Notes: generated by a model from the sequence alone, not told the origin. Positions 26,098 through 35,316 are shown, counted from the first letter of the stretch. The stretch: 64,000 nucleotides of DNA from an uncultured Oscillospiraceae bacterium (GCA_934446565.1 CAKSEO010000006.1:17467-81466); one strand, 5' to 3'. Translations and numbers: made by a program.

Positions 26098-26745
26098 ATG
26101 TATAAATTAGTTATTTTTGACCTTGACGGAACTCTGCTCAACACGATAGGCGACCTCGCCGCCGCCGGAAACCACACGCTGGAAGTGATGGGATTCCCGC
26201 AGCACCCGGAGGACAGCTACCGACATTTTGTCGGCAACGGTATCCCAAAACTTATCGAGAGAATGCTCCCGGCGGGTCACGACAAGCAGACCGAGCAGAA
26301 AGCCTACGACATCTTTATGGAGTACTATTCCGCTCATAAGTGCGACCATACAAAGCCCTATCCCGGTATCCCGGAGCTTATCAGAAAGCTGCGCTCCCTG
26401 GGCGTGAAATGCGCCGCCAACTCCAACAAGGCTCATGAGTTTTCCCAGGAGCTGATACGCCTTAATTTCGGCGATGAATTCGATGATGTAATAGGGTTCG
26501 GTGCAGGATTCCCGGCGAAGCCTGACCCGGGAGCTGCTCACGAGCTTATCCGCCGCGCGGGAGTGCAGCCTTCCGAGGCACTGTACGTCGGCGACAGCAA
26601 CGTTGATATCCAGACCGGTCACAACGCCGGGATAGACGTCTGCGGAGCAGTGTGGGGATTCCGCGGATACGAGGAGCTCGCTGCGATGAAGCCTACATAC
26701 CTTGCAAATGACGCCGCAGAGCTTGAAAAAATCATCATCGGATGA
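26098..26745 (+). CDS. HAD-family phosphatase, phosphoglycolate phosphatase-like
   Basis: 215 residues from ATG 26098 (MYKLVIFDLDGTLL), chosen over the ATG at 26086 because TGAGG lies just upstream of it. HAD motifs: DLDGT, NSNK (motif II), Lys in KPDP, and GDSNVD (motif IV), with the four-helix cap expected of Gph/PGP-type enzymes. It dephosphorylates a small phosphoester, classically 2-phosphoglycolate. End of the secA2-mnmE cluster. Confidence 0.85.
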   Translation: MYKLVIFDLDGTLLNTIGDLAAAGNHTLEVMGFPQHPEDSYRHFVGNGIPKLIERMLPAGHDKQTEQKAYDIFMEYYSAHKCDHTKPYPGIPELIRKLRSLGVKCAANSNKAHEFSQELIRLNFGDEFDDVIGFGAGFPAKPDPGAAHELIRRAGVQPSEALYVGDSNVDIQTGHNAGIDVCGAVWGFRGYEELAAMKPTYLANDAAELEKIIIG

Positions 26746-26834
26746 ATGTGGTCATTTTCAATTAAAAAGCAGTAGCAGCAGTGGTAAAAATCCACAAAAA
26801 TATTGCTAGATACGATAAAATCTTGTGAAAACTG

Positions 26835-26863
26835 TAGACAAATCCGTTTTGAAGTGATATACT
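26835..26863 (+). promoter_or_regulatory. Promoter of the cytidylate-kinase-like gene
   Basis: TAGACA (26835-26840) and TATACT (26858-26863), 17-bp spacer. Confidence 0.7.
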
Positions 26864-26921
26864 AATATCAACGGAAACACCACCGAAACAGGTGAATCCA
26901 CTCAGACGGAGGCGATCCATC

Positions 26922-27521
26922 ATGGCTAAGAAGATAATCACGATAACAAGACAATACGGAAGCGGCGGACGCGAAATAGGCGAAACTCTCGCAAAGCGGC
27001 TGGGGATAAGCTTCTGGGACAATAAGCTGCTGGACGTTGCTGCAAAGGACAGCGGCATTCACAAGACGCATTTCGAGGAAAGCGACGAGCGCCGCACGAA
27101 CAGTTTCCTTTACCTGCTGTCCACGACCTACGGTCAGGGAGGCGTTCCGTTTGACGACGCGCTGTTTTTCGCTCAGCTGAACGCTATCCAGAAGATAGCG
27201 TCGCAGGAATCCTGTCTTATCATCGGCAGATGTGCGGACTATGCCCTGAGGGACTTCAACAACGTGGTGAACATCTACATCACCGCTCCGCTGGAGGATC
27301 GCATAAAGCGCGCGATAGACGCCTATGGTATCGGCGAGAAGCACGCTGCGGAGTATGTAAAGCGTATGGATAAGCAGCGTATCTCCTACTACAACTACTA
27401 TACCGACAAGCGCTGGGGAGTTCCGGAGAATTACGAGCTCTGCCTTGACAGTTCTGCGCTCGGTATCGGGGGTTCGGTAGACCTGCTTGAGGATTTCATC
27501 AAGAAGTATTTCAAGGAATAA
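26922..27521 (+). CDS. Cytidylate kinase-like family protein
   Basis: 199 residues from ATG 26922 (MAKKIITITRQYGSGG), with GGAGGC upstream; the frame runs in-frame to 26892 without support. The P-loop is GSGGREIGE, an unusual Walker A seen in the Cytidylate_kin2 family, and SCLIIGRCADYAL is a second family motif. These proteins are nucleotide kinase relatives whose substrate is unproven, and they are common in gut Clostridia. Monocistronic, flanked by its own promoter and a bidirectional terminator. Confidence 0.85.
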   Translation: MAKKIITITRQYGSGGREIGETLAKRLGISFWDNKLLDVAAKDSGIHKTHFEESDERRTNSFLYLLSTTYGQGGVPFDDALFFAQLNAIQKIASQESCLIIGRCADYALRDFNNVVNIYITAPLEDRIKRAIDAYGIGEKHAAEYVKRMDKQRISYYNYYTDKRWGVPENYELCLDSSALGIGGSVDLLEDFIKKYFKE

Positions 27522-27529
27522 TAACAAAC

Positions 27530-27560
27530 CGGGGGTTGCATTACGCAGCCCCCGATTTTT
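27530..27560. terminator. Bidirectional terminator
   Basis: CGGGGGTTGC and GCAGCCCCCG around ATTAC, followed by ATTTTT on the plus strand, between two convergent genes. Confidence 0.85.
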
Positions 27561-28227
27561 AGTTTTCGATTTTGCTTCTGTCCACCGGGATAGTCAGCTG
27601 ACGGTAATTTATTCCGTCCTGAAAGCTTATCATAAGATCGTTTTCGCTTACCCAGTCGATGGAGTATCTGTCGTCGCTGATACCGTATTCATTCAGCTCT
27701 GTCGCAGCCAGAAGCATTGCTTTTCCGGTGTTTGATATTCCGGTGAGGAATATCGCAACGCTGCTTTTTCCGATGTACGGCTGCGTTTCTTCGATTATGA
27801 TACGCACCTCGTCGTCAGAATAGCTGACGGAATTGCGAGCCTTTATCGGGGAACCTACCGCCATGAAAGCTGCGCTCCCGACCATTGCCAGAGATACCAC
27901 CAGCAGTCCTGCCGCGCCGAGTATCTGAGCCGCGCGGTGTTTTTTCAGGAATGCTCCGCTGATGATAAGCCCAACGAGAATGCACACCACTCCGATGACC
28001 GCCGCAGCGATTATCCCGAAGAATGCCAGCGGAGCCGTTTTCTCAATGTCCGAGCCGTTTGCAGTATATTCTACGGGTATCTTTGCCGCAGAAAGCGCCA
28101 TTCCAGTGATAAGCATAGCTATATCCAGTCCGAATGCCGCTCCGGCGAACAGCCAGGGTTTTCTTAGCAGAGCCCTCGCGCGGCTTTCAGGGAGGGGTGA
28201 TCTCTTTGCTTTCCTGTTTCGGCTCAT
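27559..28227 (-). CDS. Membrane protein of unknown function
   Basis: 222 residues from the ATG at 28227 (AGGAGGAATG upstream). Residues 1-24 are strongly basic (RNRKAKRSPLPESRARALLRK), followed by three to four TM helices (~25-50, ~72-98, ~107-130) and an extracytoplasmic C-terminal domain of ~90 residues (SDDEVRIIIEETQPYIGKSSVAIF). No family recognised. Last gene of a minus-strand cluster, 55 bp behind the ABC exporters. Confidence 0.7.
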   Translation of the reverse strand: MSRNRKAKRSPLPESRARALLRKPWLFAGAAFGLDIAMLITGMALSAAKIPVEYTANGSDIEKTAPLAFFGIIAAAVIGVVCILVGLIISGAFLKKHRAAQILGAAGLLVVSLAMVGSAAFMAVGSPIKARNSVSYSDDEVRIIIEETQPYIGKSSVAIFLTGISNTGKAMLLAATELNEYGISDDRYSIDWVSENDLMISFQDGINYRQLTIPVDRSKIEN

Positions 28228-28282
28228 GGGCATTCCTCCTGTAATATCGCGGCGCACGGTTCACTTCGGCGCCGCATTTGTT

Positions 28283-30085
28283 TTAAACGTAATACTGAGC
28301 CTGAGCTGCGAACATTTCGGCGTAGATTCCACCGGGCTTGTGGACAAGCTCGTCATGTGTGCCAAGCTCCTTTATAGTGTTGTCAGAGAACACCGCGATA
28401 CGGTCGCAGAATTTGCAGCTTGAGAGCCGGTGCGAGATGTACACCGCCGTCTTTCCGCCGACAAGTTCGTTGAACCGGCAGTATATCTCGTATTCTGCCA
28501 CCGGGTCGAGCGCCGCAGTCGGCTCGTCGAGTATAACAACCGGAGCGTTCTTGTACAGCGCCCGGGCGATGGCGAGTTTCTGCTGTTCGCCCCCGGAGAG
28601 CTGCACGCCGTCCTTTTCGAACTGGCGGAACATCATCGTGTCCCGTCCGTGCGGTAGTGAGTTCACCTTGTTGAGCAGCCCTACCTTTTCAAGCACGGAA
28701 TCCACCGCTTCGGGAGTGTCCTCTTTTCCAAGCAGCACGTTTTCCTGCACTGAAAATGCCAGCAGCCGGAAATCCTGGAACACCACGGAGAACAGCTTCA
28801 TGTACTCGTCATAGTCGTAGTCGCGGATGTTCACGCCGTCGAGGAGTATCTCGCCCTCGTCCGCGTCGTAGAGCCTGCAGAGCAGCTTTATGAACGTGGT
28901 CTTGCCGGCGCCGTTCAGTCCGACTACCGACAGGTGCTCGCCAGCCTTTATCTTGATAGAGACGTTTTTCAGCACCTGCACTCCCGTGTTAGGATAGGAG
29001 AAGCTTACGTTGCGGAACTCTATCTCATGTGGTTTATCGAGGTTTTCGACCTTGCGCGTACCCTTCTGGAGATACGGCGGGTAGTCCATCAGCTTCACCG
29101 TTTCGTAGGCGTAGCTGCACCTCTTGACTATATCCTGAATGTTGAATATCACGCCCTGGACTGCCTGGTTGACGGTTCCTCCGGCGGTGGTCAGCTGCGA
29201 GAACTGACCTATCGTGATGCTTCCCAGTATCGCGAGGATACCGAGGTACAGATAAGTGCCGAAGTCCCTCAGCACGGTCACAATGATGTCGAGAATATTC
29301 AGCGGGTAAAGCTCGCGCTCTTTGTCTATGTCGTAGCTGACTATCCGGTGTATCTGCTCAGCAGCCTTTGCGACCAGCGTTCCAGCCGCGCCGTAAAGCC
29401 GTACATCCTTTGCGAAGCGGATATCCTCCTGCTCGTAGTTGATGTAGTAATACACGCGGTCCACCTTGGAAAGTTCGCTGAACCACTTGACCTCGATCTT
29501 ATTCTTCTTCGAGTTGAGTATCGAGGACGCCGCCAGCAGCACGCCGATTATCAGCAGCAGCCATGGCGCGGAAACCGCGAGTATAGTTACAACGCCGACT
29601 ATCTTGATTATGTTTGAAATAATACTGAAGAACTGCACGCAGATACCGTGCAGACCTCCCGACCAATCTATGCCGTCGTTTGCCTTGCGTATCTGGTCGA
29701 GCGCCTGTTTGTTCTCAGTGAGCGCGAAATCTATCTCCATGCAGCGCTCCGCGACCATCTCTCGGGAGTAGTTGAGGAACTTATCCTCGAACCGCTGGAG
29801 ATATATCGTGAGCTGCGACCCGGCGGTCCCTACCGCGATATCCAGCCCCACCATCAGCGCCGCGTACAGAACTATCTGCGGAACGCTGCGCTCCGGCTGG
29901 CAGAGAGCGTCCACCAGCAGCGGCAGGAATATCAGGTCAACGAACGGAAGTGCCGCCTGCACGATGACGTTTATCACCGAAACGATGAAGTAGCGCTTGC
30001 TGAGTTTCCATGCCACCGGCAGGTAAAATTTCAGAGTGCCTAGCACTACGCTCTTTTTCTTTTCATTTTTGCTGTAATTACTCAC
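28283..30085 (-). CDS. ABC exporter half-transporter (permease-ATPase), second subunit
   Basis: 600 residues, starting at a GTG (30085) that overlaps the stop of the preceding subunit; the longer ATG frame would overlap it by 92 bp and has no ribosome site. N-terminal six-helix exporter domain (~20-310) and C-terminal ATPase: Walker A GLNGAGKTT, signature LSGGEQQKLAIARAL, Walker B VVILDEPTAALDP, H-loop YISHRLSS. With the gene upstream it forms a heterodimeric type IV exporter of the drug/lipid/peptide class; substrate unknown. Confidence 0.92.
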   Translation of the reverse strand: MSNYSKNEKKKSVVLGTLKFYLPVAWKLSKRYFIVSVINVIVQAALPFVDLIFLPLLVDALCQPERSVPQIVLYAALMVGLDIAVGTAGSQLTIYLQRFEDKFLNYSREMVAERCMEIDFALTENKQALDQIRKANDGIDWSGGLHGICVQFFSIISNIIKIVGVVTILAVSAPWLLLIIGVLLAASSILNSKKNKIEVKWFSELSKVDRVYYYINYEQEDIRFAKDVRLYGAAGTLVAKAAEQIHRIVSYDIDKERELYPLNILDIIVTVLRDFGTYLYLGILAILGSITIGQFSQLTTAGGTVNQAVQGVIFNIQDIVKRCSYAYETVKLMDYPPYLQKGTRKVENLDKPHEIEFRNVSFSYPNTGVQVLKNVSIKIKAGEHLSVVGLNGAGKTTFIKLLCRLYDADEGEILLDGVNIRDYDYDEYMKLFSVVFQDFRLLAFSVQENVLLGKEDTPEAVDSVLEKVGLLNKVNSLPHGRDTMMFRQFEKDGVQLSGGEQQKLAIARALYKNAPVVILDEPTAALDPVAEYEIYCRFNELVGGKTAVYISHRLSSCKFCDRIAVFSDNTIKELGTHDELVHKPGGIYAEMFAAQAQYYV

Positions 30086-31976
30086 GGACAACGCCACCTT
30101 CCTCTGCGGAAGCGTTTTCCGCTCCGTCCTCAACGTAATACTGCGCCTGAACGCGGAACATCTCCGCATACGCGCCGTCCTTTTTCAGCAGCTCGTCATG
30201 AGTTCCGTACTCCACCATCTCGCCGCCCTTGAACATCGCTATGGTGTCGCAGAAACGCGTGGACGAAAGTCTGTGCGATATGTAAACTGCGGATTTGTCG
30301 CCTATCATGCCGTCAAAGCTCTGATACAGCCGATATTCCGCGAGGGCGTCCAGCGCGGCGGTAGGCTCGTCGAGCACGACCACCGGAGCATTCTTGTACA
30401 GCGCCCTTGCCAGCGCCATTTTCTGCTTTTCGCCGCCGGAAAGGTCAACGCCGTCGTCGTAGAGGACTTTCAGCATCTGGGTGTCTATGCCTTTCGGCAG
30501 CTTGTCGAGCTTTTCGCCCATACCCGCAGCACGGAGGTATTCCTCCGCCTTCCGCTTGTCGGTGCCCTCTGTGAGCTGCATTGAAACGTTCTCGCACAGT
30601 GGGAACGCGAACACCTCCACCTCCTGGAACGCTGGTGAAAACAGCCGGAAATACTCACTGCGATCGAATTCGCGGATGTCTATACCGTTGCAGAGTATCT
30701 GCCCCTCCGTTACATCGTACAGCCGCAGAAGCAGCTTGATGAACGTGGTCTTGCCTGCGCCGTTCAGCCCGACCACCGCCAGGCGCTGTCCTGCGCTGAA
30801 CGTGAGATTCAGGTTTTTCAGCGCGTAGGTCTCCTGACCCTTGTAGCGGAACGAAACGTTGCGGAATTCGAACGTGTAGCCGTCCGCCTTGGGGATAGGG
30901 GTATGTTTTTCCTGCAGCTGGTCGGCGTTTTTGATGTCCATGTAGCTGCGGAAATCGTCCGTTTTCGCGGAGTGCTCCCGCATGCCGCCCAGCGACTGGA
31001 GGAACTGGCTGACGTACATTGAAAACGTGATGGCGCTTCCGGTGTACAAAGTGAAATCGCCGATGGACATGCCGTTGAACAGCATATCGTAAATGAGCCA
31101 GCCGTAAATTATCACGTTTCTCACAAGCGCGATACCCTGCGAGAACCATGTGTTCCAGCCCCAGTACACCCGGGACTGTATCCAGTGTTTTAACTCGATA
31201 TCGTTGAGATCCTTATACTTCCCGAGCAGCCATTTTTTCATGCCGTACAGCCGGATATCCTTGGCGTAGGTGAAGTCGGTGGAAACATCCTGCATGTAGT
31301 ACATTTTGCGCCAGTGGGGAGCCATCGCGTCCCACATGACTTCCTTATCCTTTATACGGATGTAGTCGAAATACTCGAACTGGATGAACGACAGCACTGC
31401 GATGATGAGCACCAGCCAGCCGTTGAACGTGAAGATTATCCCCACTGCGGTAACGACCGCGACAAGCTGTACTGCCGTAGACCACATGTTTGACATGAGC
31501 GCTCCCACGCCCATCCACTCGCCCTCTACAGCGCGCTTAGCCTTTTGCAGGCGGTCGAGCATTTCCGGGTCTTCGAGCTGCTCGTACTGCATGGTCATGG
31601 TCTTGGCTATACGCTCCCGCACAAGACCGTTTCTAGTCACCAGGAAGCCGATACGCAGATTCTTTGCGGAAAGCGTATTCAGCCACATCATGATGAATTC
31701 CACTACCGTAGTGCCTGCGACCAGCCACAGCAGCGGGGCAATGTCCCGGTCGGCGGCGCCTGCCTGCTGGGTTATCATGTCGATAACGAGCTTTGCGATT
31801 ACCGTCCAGATGTATGACATGGAGGCTCCCGCGATACCTCCGATGAGCAGGTACGCCACGGTGCTTTTCCTGTAGCGCAGGAAAGCCCGCATGATGTACC
31901 CGCAGTTGCTGATGAGCCCATACTCATGGTGGAGCTCGTCAGTCTGTTCCTTTTTCTTATTTTTGTAAAATAGCAT
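30078..31976 (-). CDS. ABC exporter half-transporter (permease-ATPase), first subunit
   Basis: 632 residues. Residues ~40-330 hold the exporter transmembrane domain and ~375-615 the ATPase: GLNGAGKTTFIKLLLRLYD, signature LSGGEKQKMALARAL, VVVLDEPTAALDAL, YISHRLSS. All catalytic motifs look intact in both partners, unlike many heterodimers with one degenerate site. GGAGAATTCAAC precedes the ATG. Closely related in sequence to the next gene, probably by duplication. Confidence 0.92.
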   Translation of the reverse strand: MLFYKNKKKEQTDELHHEYGLISNCGYIMRAFLRYRKSTVAYLLIGGIAGASMSYIWTVIAKLVIDMITQQAGAADRDIAPLLWLVAGTTVVEFIMMWLNTLSAKNLRIGFLVTRNGLVRERIAKTMTMQYEQLEDPEMLDRLQKAKRAVEGEWMGVGALMSNMWSTAVQLVAVVTAVGIIFTFNGWLVLIIAVLSFIQFEYFDYIRIKDKEVMWDAMAPHWRKMYYMQDVSTDFTYAKDIRLYGMKKWLLGKYKDLNDIELKHWIQSRVYWGWNTWFSQGIALVRNVIIYGWLIYDMLFNGMSIGDFTLYTGSAITFSMYVSQFLQSLGGMREHSAKTDDFRSYMDIKNADQLQEKHTPIPKADGYTFEFRNVSFRYKGQETYALKNLNLTFSAGQRLAVVGLNGAGKTTFIKLLLRLYDVTEGQILCNGIDIREFDRSEYFRLFSPAFQEVEVFAFPLCENVSMQLTEGTDKRKAEEYLRAAGMGEKLDKLPKGIDTQMLKVLYDDGVDLSGGEKQKMALARALYKNAPVVVLDEPTAALDALAEYRLYQSFDGMIGDKSAVYISHRLSSTRFCDTIAMFKGGEMVEYGTHDELLKKDGAYAEMFRVQAQYYVEDGAENASAEEGGVVRE

Positions 31977-32008
31977 GTTGAATTCTCCGGGAACAGAGGA
32001 GAAACAAA

Positions 32009-33187
32009 TCAGACTTCCACGTCTGCTTCGTAGTCTACTCCGTCTATTCCAAATCCAAACAGCTCGTAGAAGTCCTTCCAGTAGCCGTCGATATCGGTAA
32101 ATTCTTTGAAATTATCGGCGTTGAGGACGTTCCAGAGCTTCGTTACCTCGTCCTGGATCTCGGGTCTCATCTCGAGGTCGTCAAGACGTATTCTTCCCTC
32201 GCCGTCAACTGCGCCGGAAACCGGCTTGCCGTCTGCGCCGAGTTTTTCAGCGAACAGGCGGTACATCTGCTCGATACAGCCCTCGTGTACTCCCTTTTCT
32301 TTCATCACCTTGTAAAGGATAGAGATGTACAGCGGAACTATCGGGATAGCCGCGCTGGACTGTGTGACGAGCGCCTTGTTGACGGAGATGTACGCTTTGA
32401 TTCCGTCTGCGGCGTATTTCTCGGTTATCTCCTTCGAGGTCTGGAACAGGTGAGCCTTGGCTCTGCCTATAGAGCCCTCGAAGTACATCGGGTGGGTTAT
32501 TTCCGGACCGATATACGAATAGGCAACGGTAACGGCGTTGTCCTCTATTGCGTCAGCAGCTTTCAGTGCGTCGATCCACGCCGCCCAGTCCTCGCCGCCC
32601 ATTACCTTTACGGTGGCGGTTATCTCTTCCTCGGTGGCAGGCTCGATGGTGACCTCGGAAACGGTGTTGTTCCTAAGGTCGATAGTTTTGTTGGTGTAGG
32701 GTTCTCCGGTGGTCTTGAGCACGGAGGAATATGTCACGTCGCCGACTGTTCTTCTGGGAGCGGCAAGGCTGTAAACAACGCAGTCTACTTTTCCGAGGTC
32801 GGACTTGATGATGTCGATGACCTCCTTTTTGCACTCGTCAGAATAGGCGTCGCCGTTTACGGTCTTTGCGTACAGCCCGTCAGCTTTTGCGAATTTCTCA
32901 AAAGCCTGGGTGTTGTACCAGCCGGAGGTACCGGTCTTGTTTCCGCTGGCGGGTCTGTCGAACATCACGCCGAGCGTAGCCGCTCCCCCTGCGAATGCAA
33001 GGGAAATGCGCGATGCCAGTCCGTAGCCCATGGAGCTTCCGAGAACCAGTACTTTCTTGGGCTTGAAACCGTTATCCTCCGCTTTCTTGGACTTAACGTA
33101 TTCTATCTCAGACTTAACGACTGCCTCGCAGCCCACCGGGTGAGCCGTTGTGCAGATGAATCCTCTTACCTTTGGTTTAACTATCAT
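32009..33187 (-). CDS. fabV: Enoyl-[acyl-carrier-protein]/trans-2-enoyl-CoA reductase FabV/TER
   Basis: 392 residues, the length of the FabV/TER family. It reduces trans-2-enoyl thioesters with NADH, in the last step of fatty acid elongation or of butyrate-type chain reduction. Seen: MIVKPKVRGFICTTAHPVGC, the NAD-binding VLVLGSSMGYGLASR, and the catalytic Tyr-x8-Lys in MYFEGSIGRAK. The choice between ACP and CoA substrate cannot be made from sequence. Monocistronic with its own promoter. Confidence 0.95.
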   Translation of the reverse strand: MIVKPKVRGFICTTAHPVGCEAVVKSEIEYVKSKKAEDNGFKPKKVLVLGSSMGYGLASRISLAFAGGAATLGVMFDRPASGNKTGTSGWYNTQAFEKFAKADGLYAKTVNGDAYSDECKKEVIDIIKSDLGKVDCVVYSLAAPRRTVGDVTYSSVLKTTGEPYTNKTIDLRNNTVSEVTIEPATEEEITATVKVMGGEDWAAWIDALKAADAIEDNAVTVAYSYIGPEITHPMYFEGSIGRAKAHLFQTSKEITEKYAADGIKAYISVNKALVTQSSAAIPIVPLYISILYKVMKEKGVHEGCIEQMYRLFAEKLGADGKPVSGAVDGEGRIRLDDLEMRPEIQDEVTKLWNVLNADNFKEFTDIDGYWKDFYELFGFGIDGVDYEADVEV

Positions 33188-33280
33188 ATTGATACTCCTT
33201 CCCCGCAGTACTGCAAGACACGAGTGCGATACTGCGCTTTGAAAATGAAAGCTGCGGACTTCCGCAGTGCGTACTTATTT

Positions 33281-33309
33281 ATTGTACCATAAAATCTGGC
33301 GTATTACAA
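33281..33309 (-). promoter_or_regulatory. fabV promoter
   Basis: Minus-strand TTGTAA (33304-33309) and TACAAT (33281-33286), 17-bp spacer. A CTGCGGA/TCCGCAG hairpin (about 33251-33267) follows in the leader. Confidence 0.7.
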
Positions 33310-33326
33310 GGGGTAAACGTGTTTTT

Positions 33327-33857
33327 TCAGTCCGGGAACTCGGAAAGCTCCCTGATGAACACATCCGCGAACTGTGAAACATCCCCGCGTGGAGCGGTGT
33401 TGGGGTCGTAGATACCGATGACCCGGAATCCGGCGTTGTGAGCAGTTTCAGCGCAGTAGGCGGAATCCTCGACCACGGTGCATTCTGAAATTTGAGCTCC
33501 CAGCCGTTCCGCAGCCTGTAGGAAAATATCCGGCTTGTCCTTATGCGCTCCAGCTTCGGTGCAGTCAAGATAGAACCGGAAAAACCTGTCCAGCCCGAAT
33601 TTCTTCATGAACGGCTCGGAGACCCAGCGGTCGGTTGCGCTCGCGATGCACATCACCGCACCCGCAGAACTGAGCCGCTCCATCAGCTCAAGCGCGCCGG
33701 GACGCGGCTGGATTATCTCCGCGTACTTTTCTTTCATTGCAAGCCGTACCTGCTGCATGCGCTCCTTGTCGTAACGCTCGTCCTCCCGGAAACTGCCGTA
33801 CCAATAGCCCATGCTGTCCGCGAGGGTACCGTCCAGGTCAAATATGTAGTATTTCAT
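33327..33857 (-). CDS. HAD-superfamily hydrolase, beta-phosphoglucomutase-like
   Basis: 176 residues. HAD motifs DLDGT (near residue 8), SATD, Lys in HKDKPD, and EDSAYC are present. The small helical cap and the C-terminal EDSA resemble the sugar-phosphate phosphatase/beta-phosphoglucomutase branch. Substrate unknown. It follows the NagZ-like gene by 12 bp, so a sugar-phosphate role linked to cell wall recycling is possible but inferred. Confidence 0.82.
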   Translation of the reverse strand: MKYYIFDLDGTLADSMGYWYGSFREDERYDKERMQQVRLAMKEKYAEIIQPRPGALELMERLSSAGAVMCIASATDRWVSEPFMKKFGLDRFFRFYLDCTEAGAHKDKPDIFLQAAERLGAQISECTVVEDSAYCAETAHNAGFRVIGIYDPNTAPRGDVSQFADVFIRELSEFPD

Positions 33858-33869
33858 AACGTTCTTCCT

Positions 33870-35075
33870 TTATTCTATAATTCCGTAATTCAGTTTCATC
33901 AGCAGCACCCGCGTGACTGCCTCGTTGATACGCCCCGCAGGTATCTCGCCGGACTCCACCGCCGCAGTCAGCGCCTCCGCAGCCGCCGCGTAATCAGTGC
34001 AGCACAGCAGGTCTGCTCCGGCTTTCAGCGCTGTTACCGCCGCGTCGTTTTCGCCGCAGTATTCGCCTACAGCGTCCATCGAGAGGTCGTCGGTCATTGC
34101 AGCGCCGGTGAATCCCTGTTCCCGCAGGAACGCATACATCTTACCGGACAGCGACCCGGGCAGGCTGTCGTCGATACAGTTCACGATATTGTGCGACACC
34201 ATGACCACCGGTGCGCCCGCGGAAATACCGGCGCGGAACGGCTCGAGGTCAAGGTCGTCAAACTCGGACAGCGGGCGCTCGTCTATCGAAATCCCCGTGT
34301 GGGTATCCAAATTGTTTCCGTAACCCGGGAAGTGTTTCAGGGCGCATATCAGCCCGCTCTGCCCGTAACTGCCGACTGCCGCGCTCACTGCCTGCGTCAC
34401 CTGCTGCGTGTCAGTGCCGTAGGCGCGGTCGTAGATGAAGTCGGTTTCGGAGCGCGGGAGGTCGCATACCGGAGCGAGGTTCATATTCAGCCCCAGCCGG
34501 CTCATCAGTCCGGATATCTCCCGCGCTTCGGAGCGCACGGCGTCCAGACCCTGCGCGAGTACCTCGGACTGGGCAGGGAACGGCTCCGCGCGGTACTGCG
34601 GGTACTTTGAGATGCGCACCACTGTGCCGCCCTCCTCGTCCGCCGCGAACAGCATTCGCAGCTTTGACGCGCCTTGTATCGCTGCGATGTCCGCGGTTAT
34701 CTCCTCCGGGGTGCTGTCGCGGAAGTCCGCTCCGAACATCACATAACCGCCCAGATGGTACTTCTGCACTTCCGACAGCGCATTTTCCCCGGGGTATCTC
34801 GCGAGTATCACCTGACCTGCCTTTTCTGCGGCGGTCATTCCGGAAAGTATCTCGGCTGCGCGCTGTTCAGCCGGGGAAGTGGGGTCAGTGGGGTCAGTAG
34901 GTTCAGCGGACCTGGTTTCTTCGGCGGTTTCCGTCGGGAGTGCGCCGCCGGGGTCCGTGTTTTCTGTGGAGCTTGTGACGACCGATGGCACTGGAGATTC
35001 CTCAACGCGGTCGGTGGATTGGCAGCCGGTCAGCAGTATCAGCATTCCTATTATATAAAGCATTAACTTTTTCAT
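33870..35075 (-). CDS. GH3 beta-N-acetylhexosaminidase-like lipoprotein (NagZ type)
   Basis: 401 residues. Lipoprotein signal MKKLMLYIIGMLILLTGC, a Ser/Thr/Pro linker (~20-68), then a single GH3 TIM-barrel domain. Family motifs: GGYVMFGADF, DEEGGTVVRI, KHFPGYGNN followed by DTHTGI (the His/Asp acid-base loop typical of NagZ) and the nucleophile Asp in MTDDLSMDAV. NagZ releases N-acetylglucosamine from muropeptides; a surface lipoprotein would act outside the membrane. Unlike Bacillus NagZ (YbbD) it lacks the extra C-terminal domain. First gene of a two-gene unit with a HAD hydrolase. Confidence 0.88.
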   Translation of the reverse strand: MKKLMLYIIGMLILLTGCQSTDRVEESPVPSVVTSSTENTDPGGALPTETAEETRSAEPTDPTDPTSPAEQRAAEILSGMTAAEKAGQVILARYPGENALSEVQKYHLGGYVMFGADFRDSTPEEITADIAAIQGASKLRMLFAADEEGGTVVRISKYPQYRAEPFPAQSEVLAQGLDAVRSEAREISGLMSRLGLNMNLAPVCDLPRSETDFIYDRAYGTDTQQVTQAVSAAVGSYGQSGLICALKHFPGYGNNLDTHTGISIDERPLSEFDDLDLEPFRAGISAGAPVVMVSHNIVNCIDDSLPGSLSGKMYAFLREQGFTGAAMTDDLSMDAVGEYCGENDAAVTALKAGADLLCCTDYAAAAEALTAAVESGEIPAGRINEAVTRVLLMKLNYGIIE

Positions 35076-35100
35076 TATGTTCGCTCCTTTCTCTTATAGT

Positions 35101-35129
35101 ATTGTACAGCCTTGCACGAAAAAAGTCAA
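35101..35129 (-). promoter_or_regulatory. Promoter of the nagZ-like gene
   Basis: Minus-strand TTGACT (35124-35129) and TACAAT (35101-35106), 17-bp spacer. Confidence 0.75.
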
Positions 35130-35176
35130 GCGCCGGGATATAAACTGAGCCTATAACCAGCTATAGAAATAAAGGA

Positions 35177-35206
35177 TTGGACAAATACCTACTACTGTGA
35201 TATACT
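35177..35206 (+). promoter_or_regulatory. Promoter of the leader peptide-sulfhydrylase unit
   Basis: TTGGAC (35177-35182) and TATACT (35201-35206), 18-bp spacer with an extended TGA just before the -10 box. It transcribes the leader ORF and the sulfhydrylase. Confidence 0.7.
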
Positions 35207-35238
35207 TAGTACAGAAAGAAAAACACGGAGGTGCTGAA

Positions 35239-35316
35239 ATGAATATATCAAACTTCATCAAAGCAATAAAGAACACTACCGACCGAATGTGTTGCCGCTC
35301 CGCACGAATGTGCTGA
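35239..35316 (+). CDS. Cys/Met-rich leader peptide of the sulfhydrylase gene
   Basis: A 25-codon ORF with a strong ribosome site (GGAGGTGCTGAA-ATG). The first 16 residues are unremarkable, but the last nine are MCCRSARMC: three Cys, two Met and two Arg, with the final Cys codon next to the stop. It lies between promoter and start codon of a sulfur-assimilation enzyme that makes homocysteine. Small ORFs rich in the end-product amino acid are the hallmark of leader-peptide attenuation, so ribosome stalling at TGT-TGC or ATG-TGC when Cys/Met is scarce is the natural inference. GTGC...GCAC sequences around the stop could pair, but there is no clear T-tract terminator, so translational or processive control is also possible. 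Confidence 0.7.
   Translation: MNISNFIKAIKNTTDRMCCRSARMC

Noticed and set aside
28283..30169. Longer start (30169) for the second ABC subunit
   Set aside because: It would overlap the upstream gene by 92 bp and add a basic non-family extension. The GTG at 30085 overlaps the upstream stop in the way coupled genes do.
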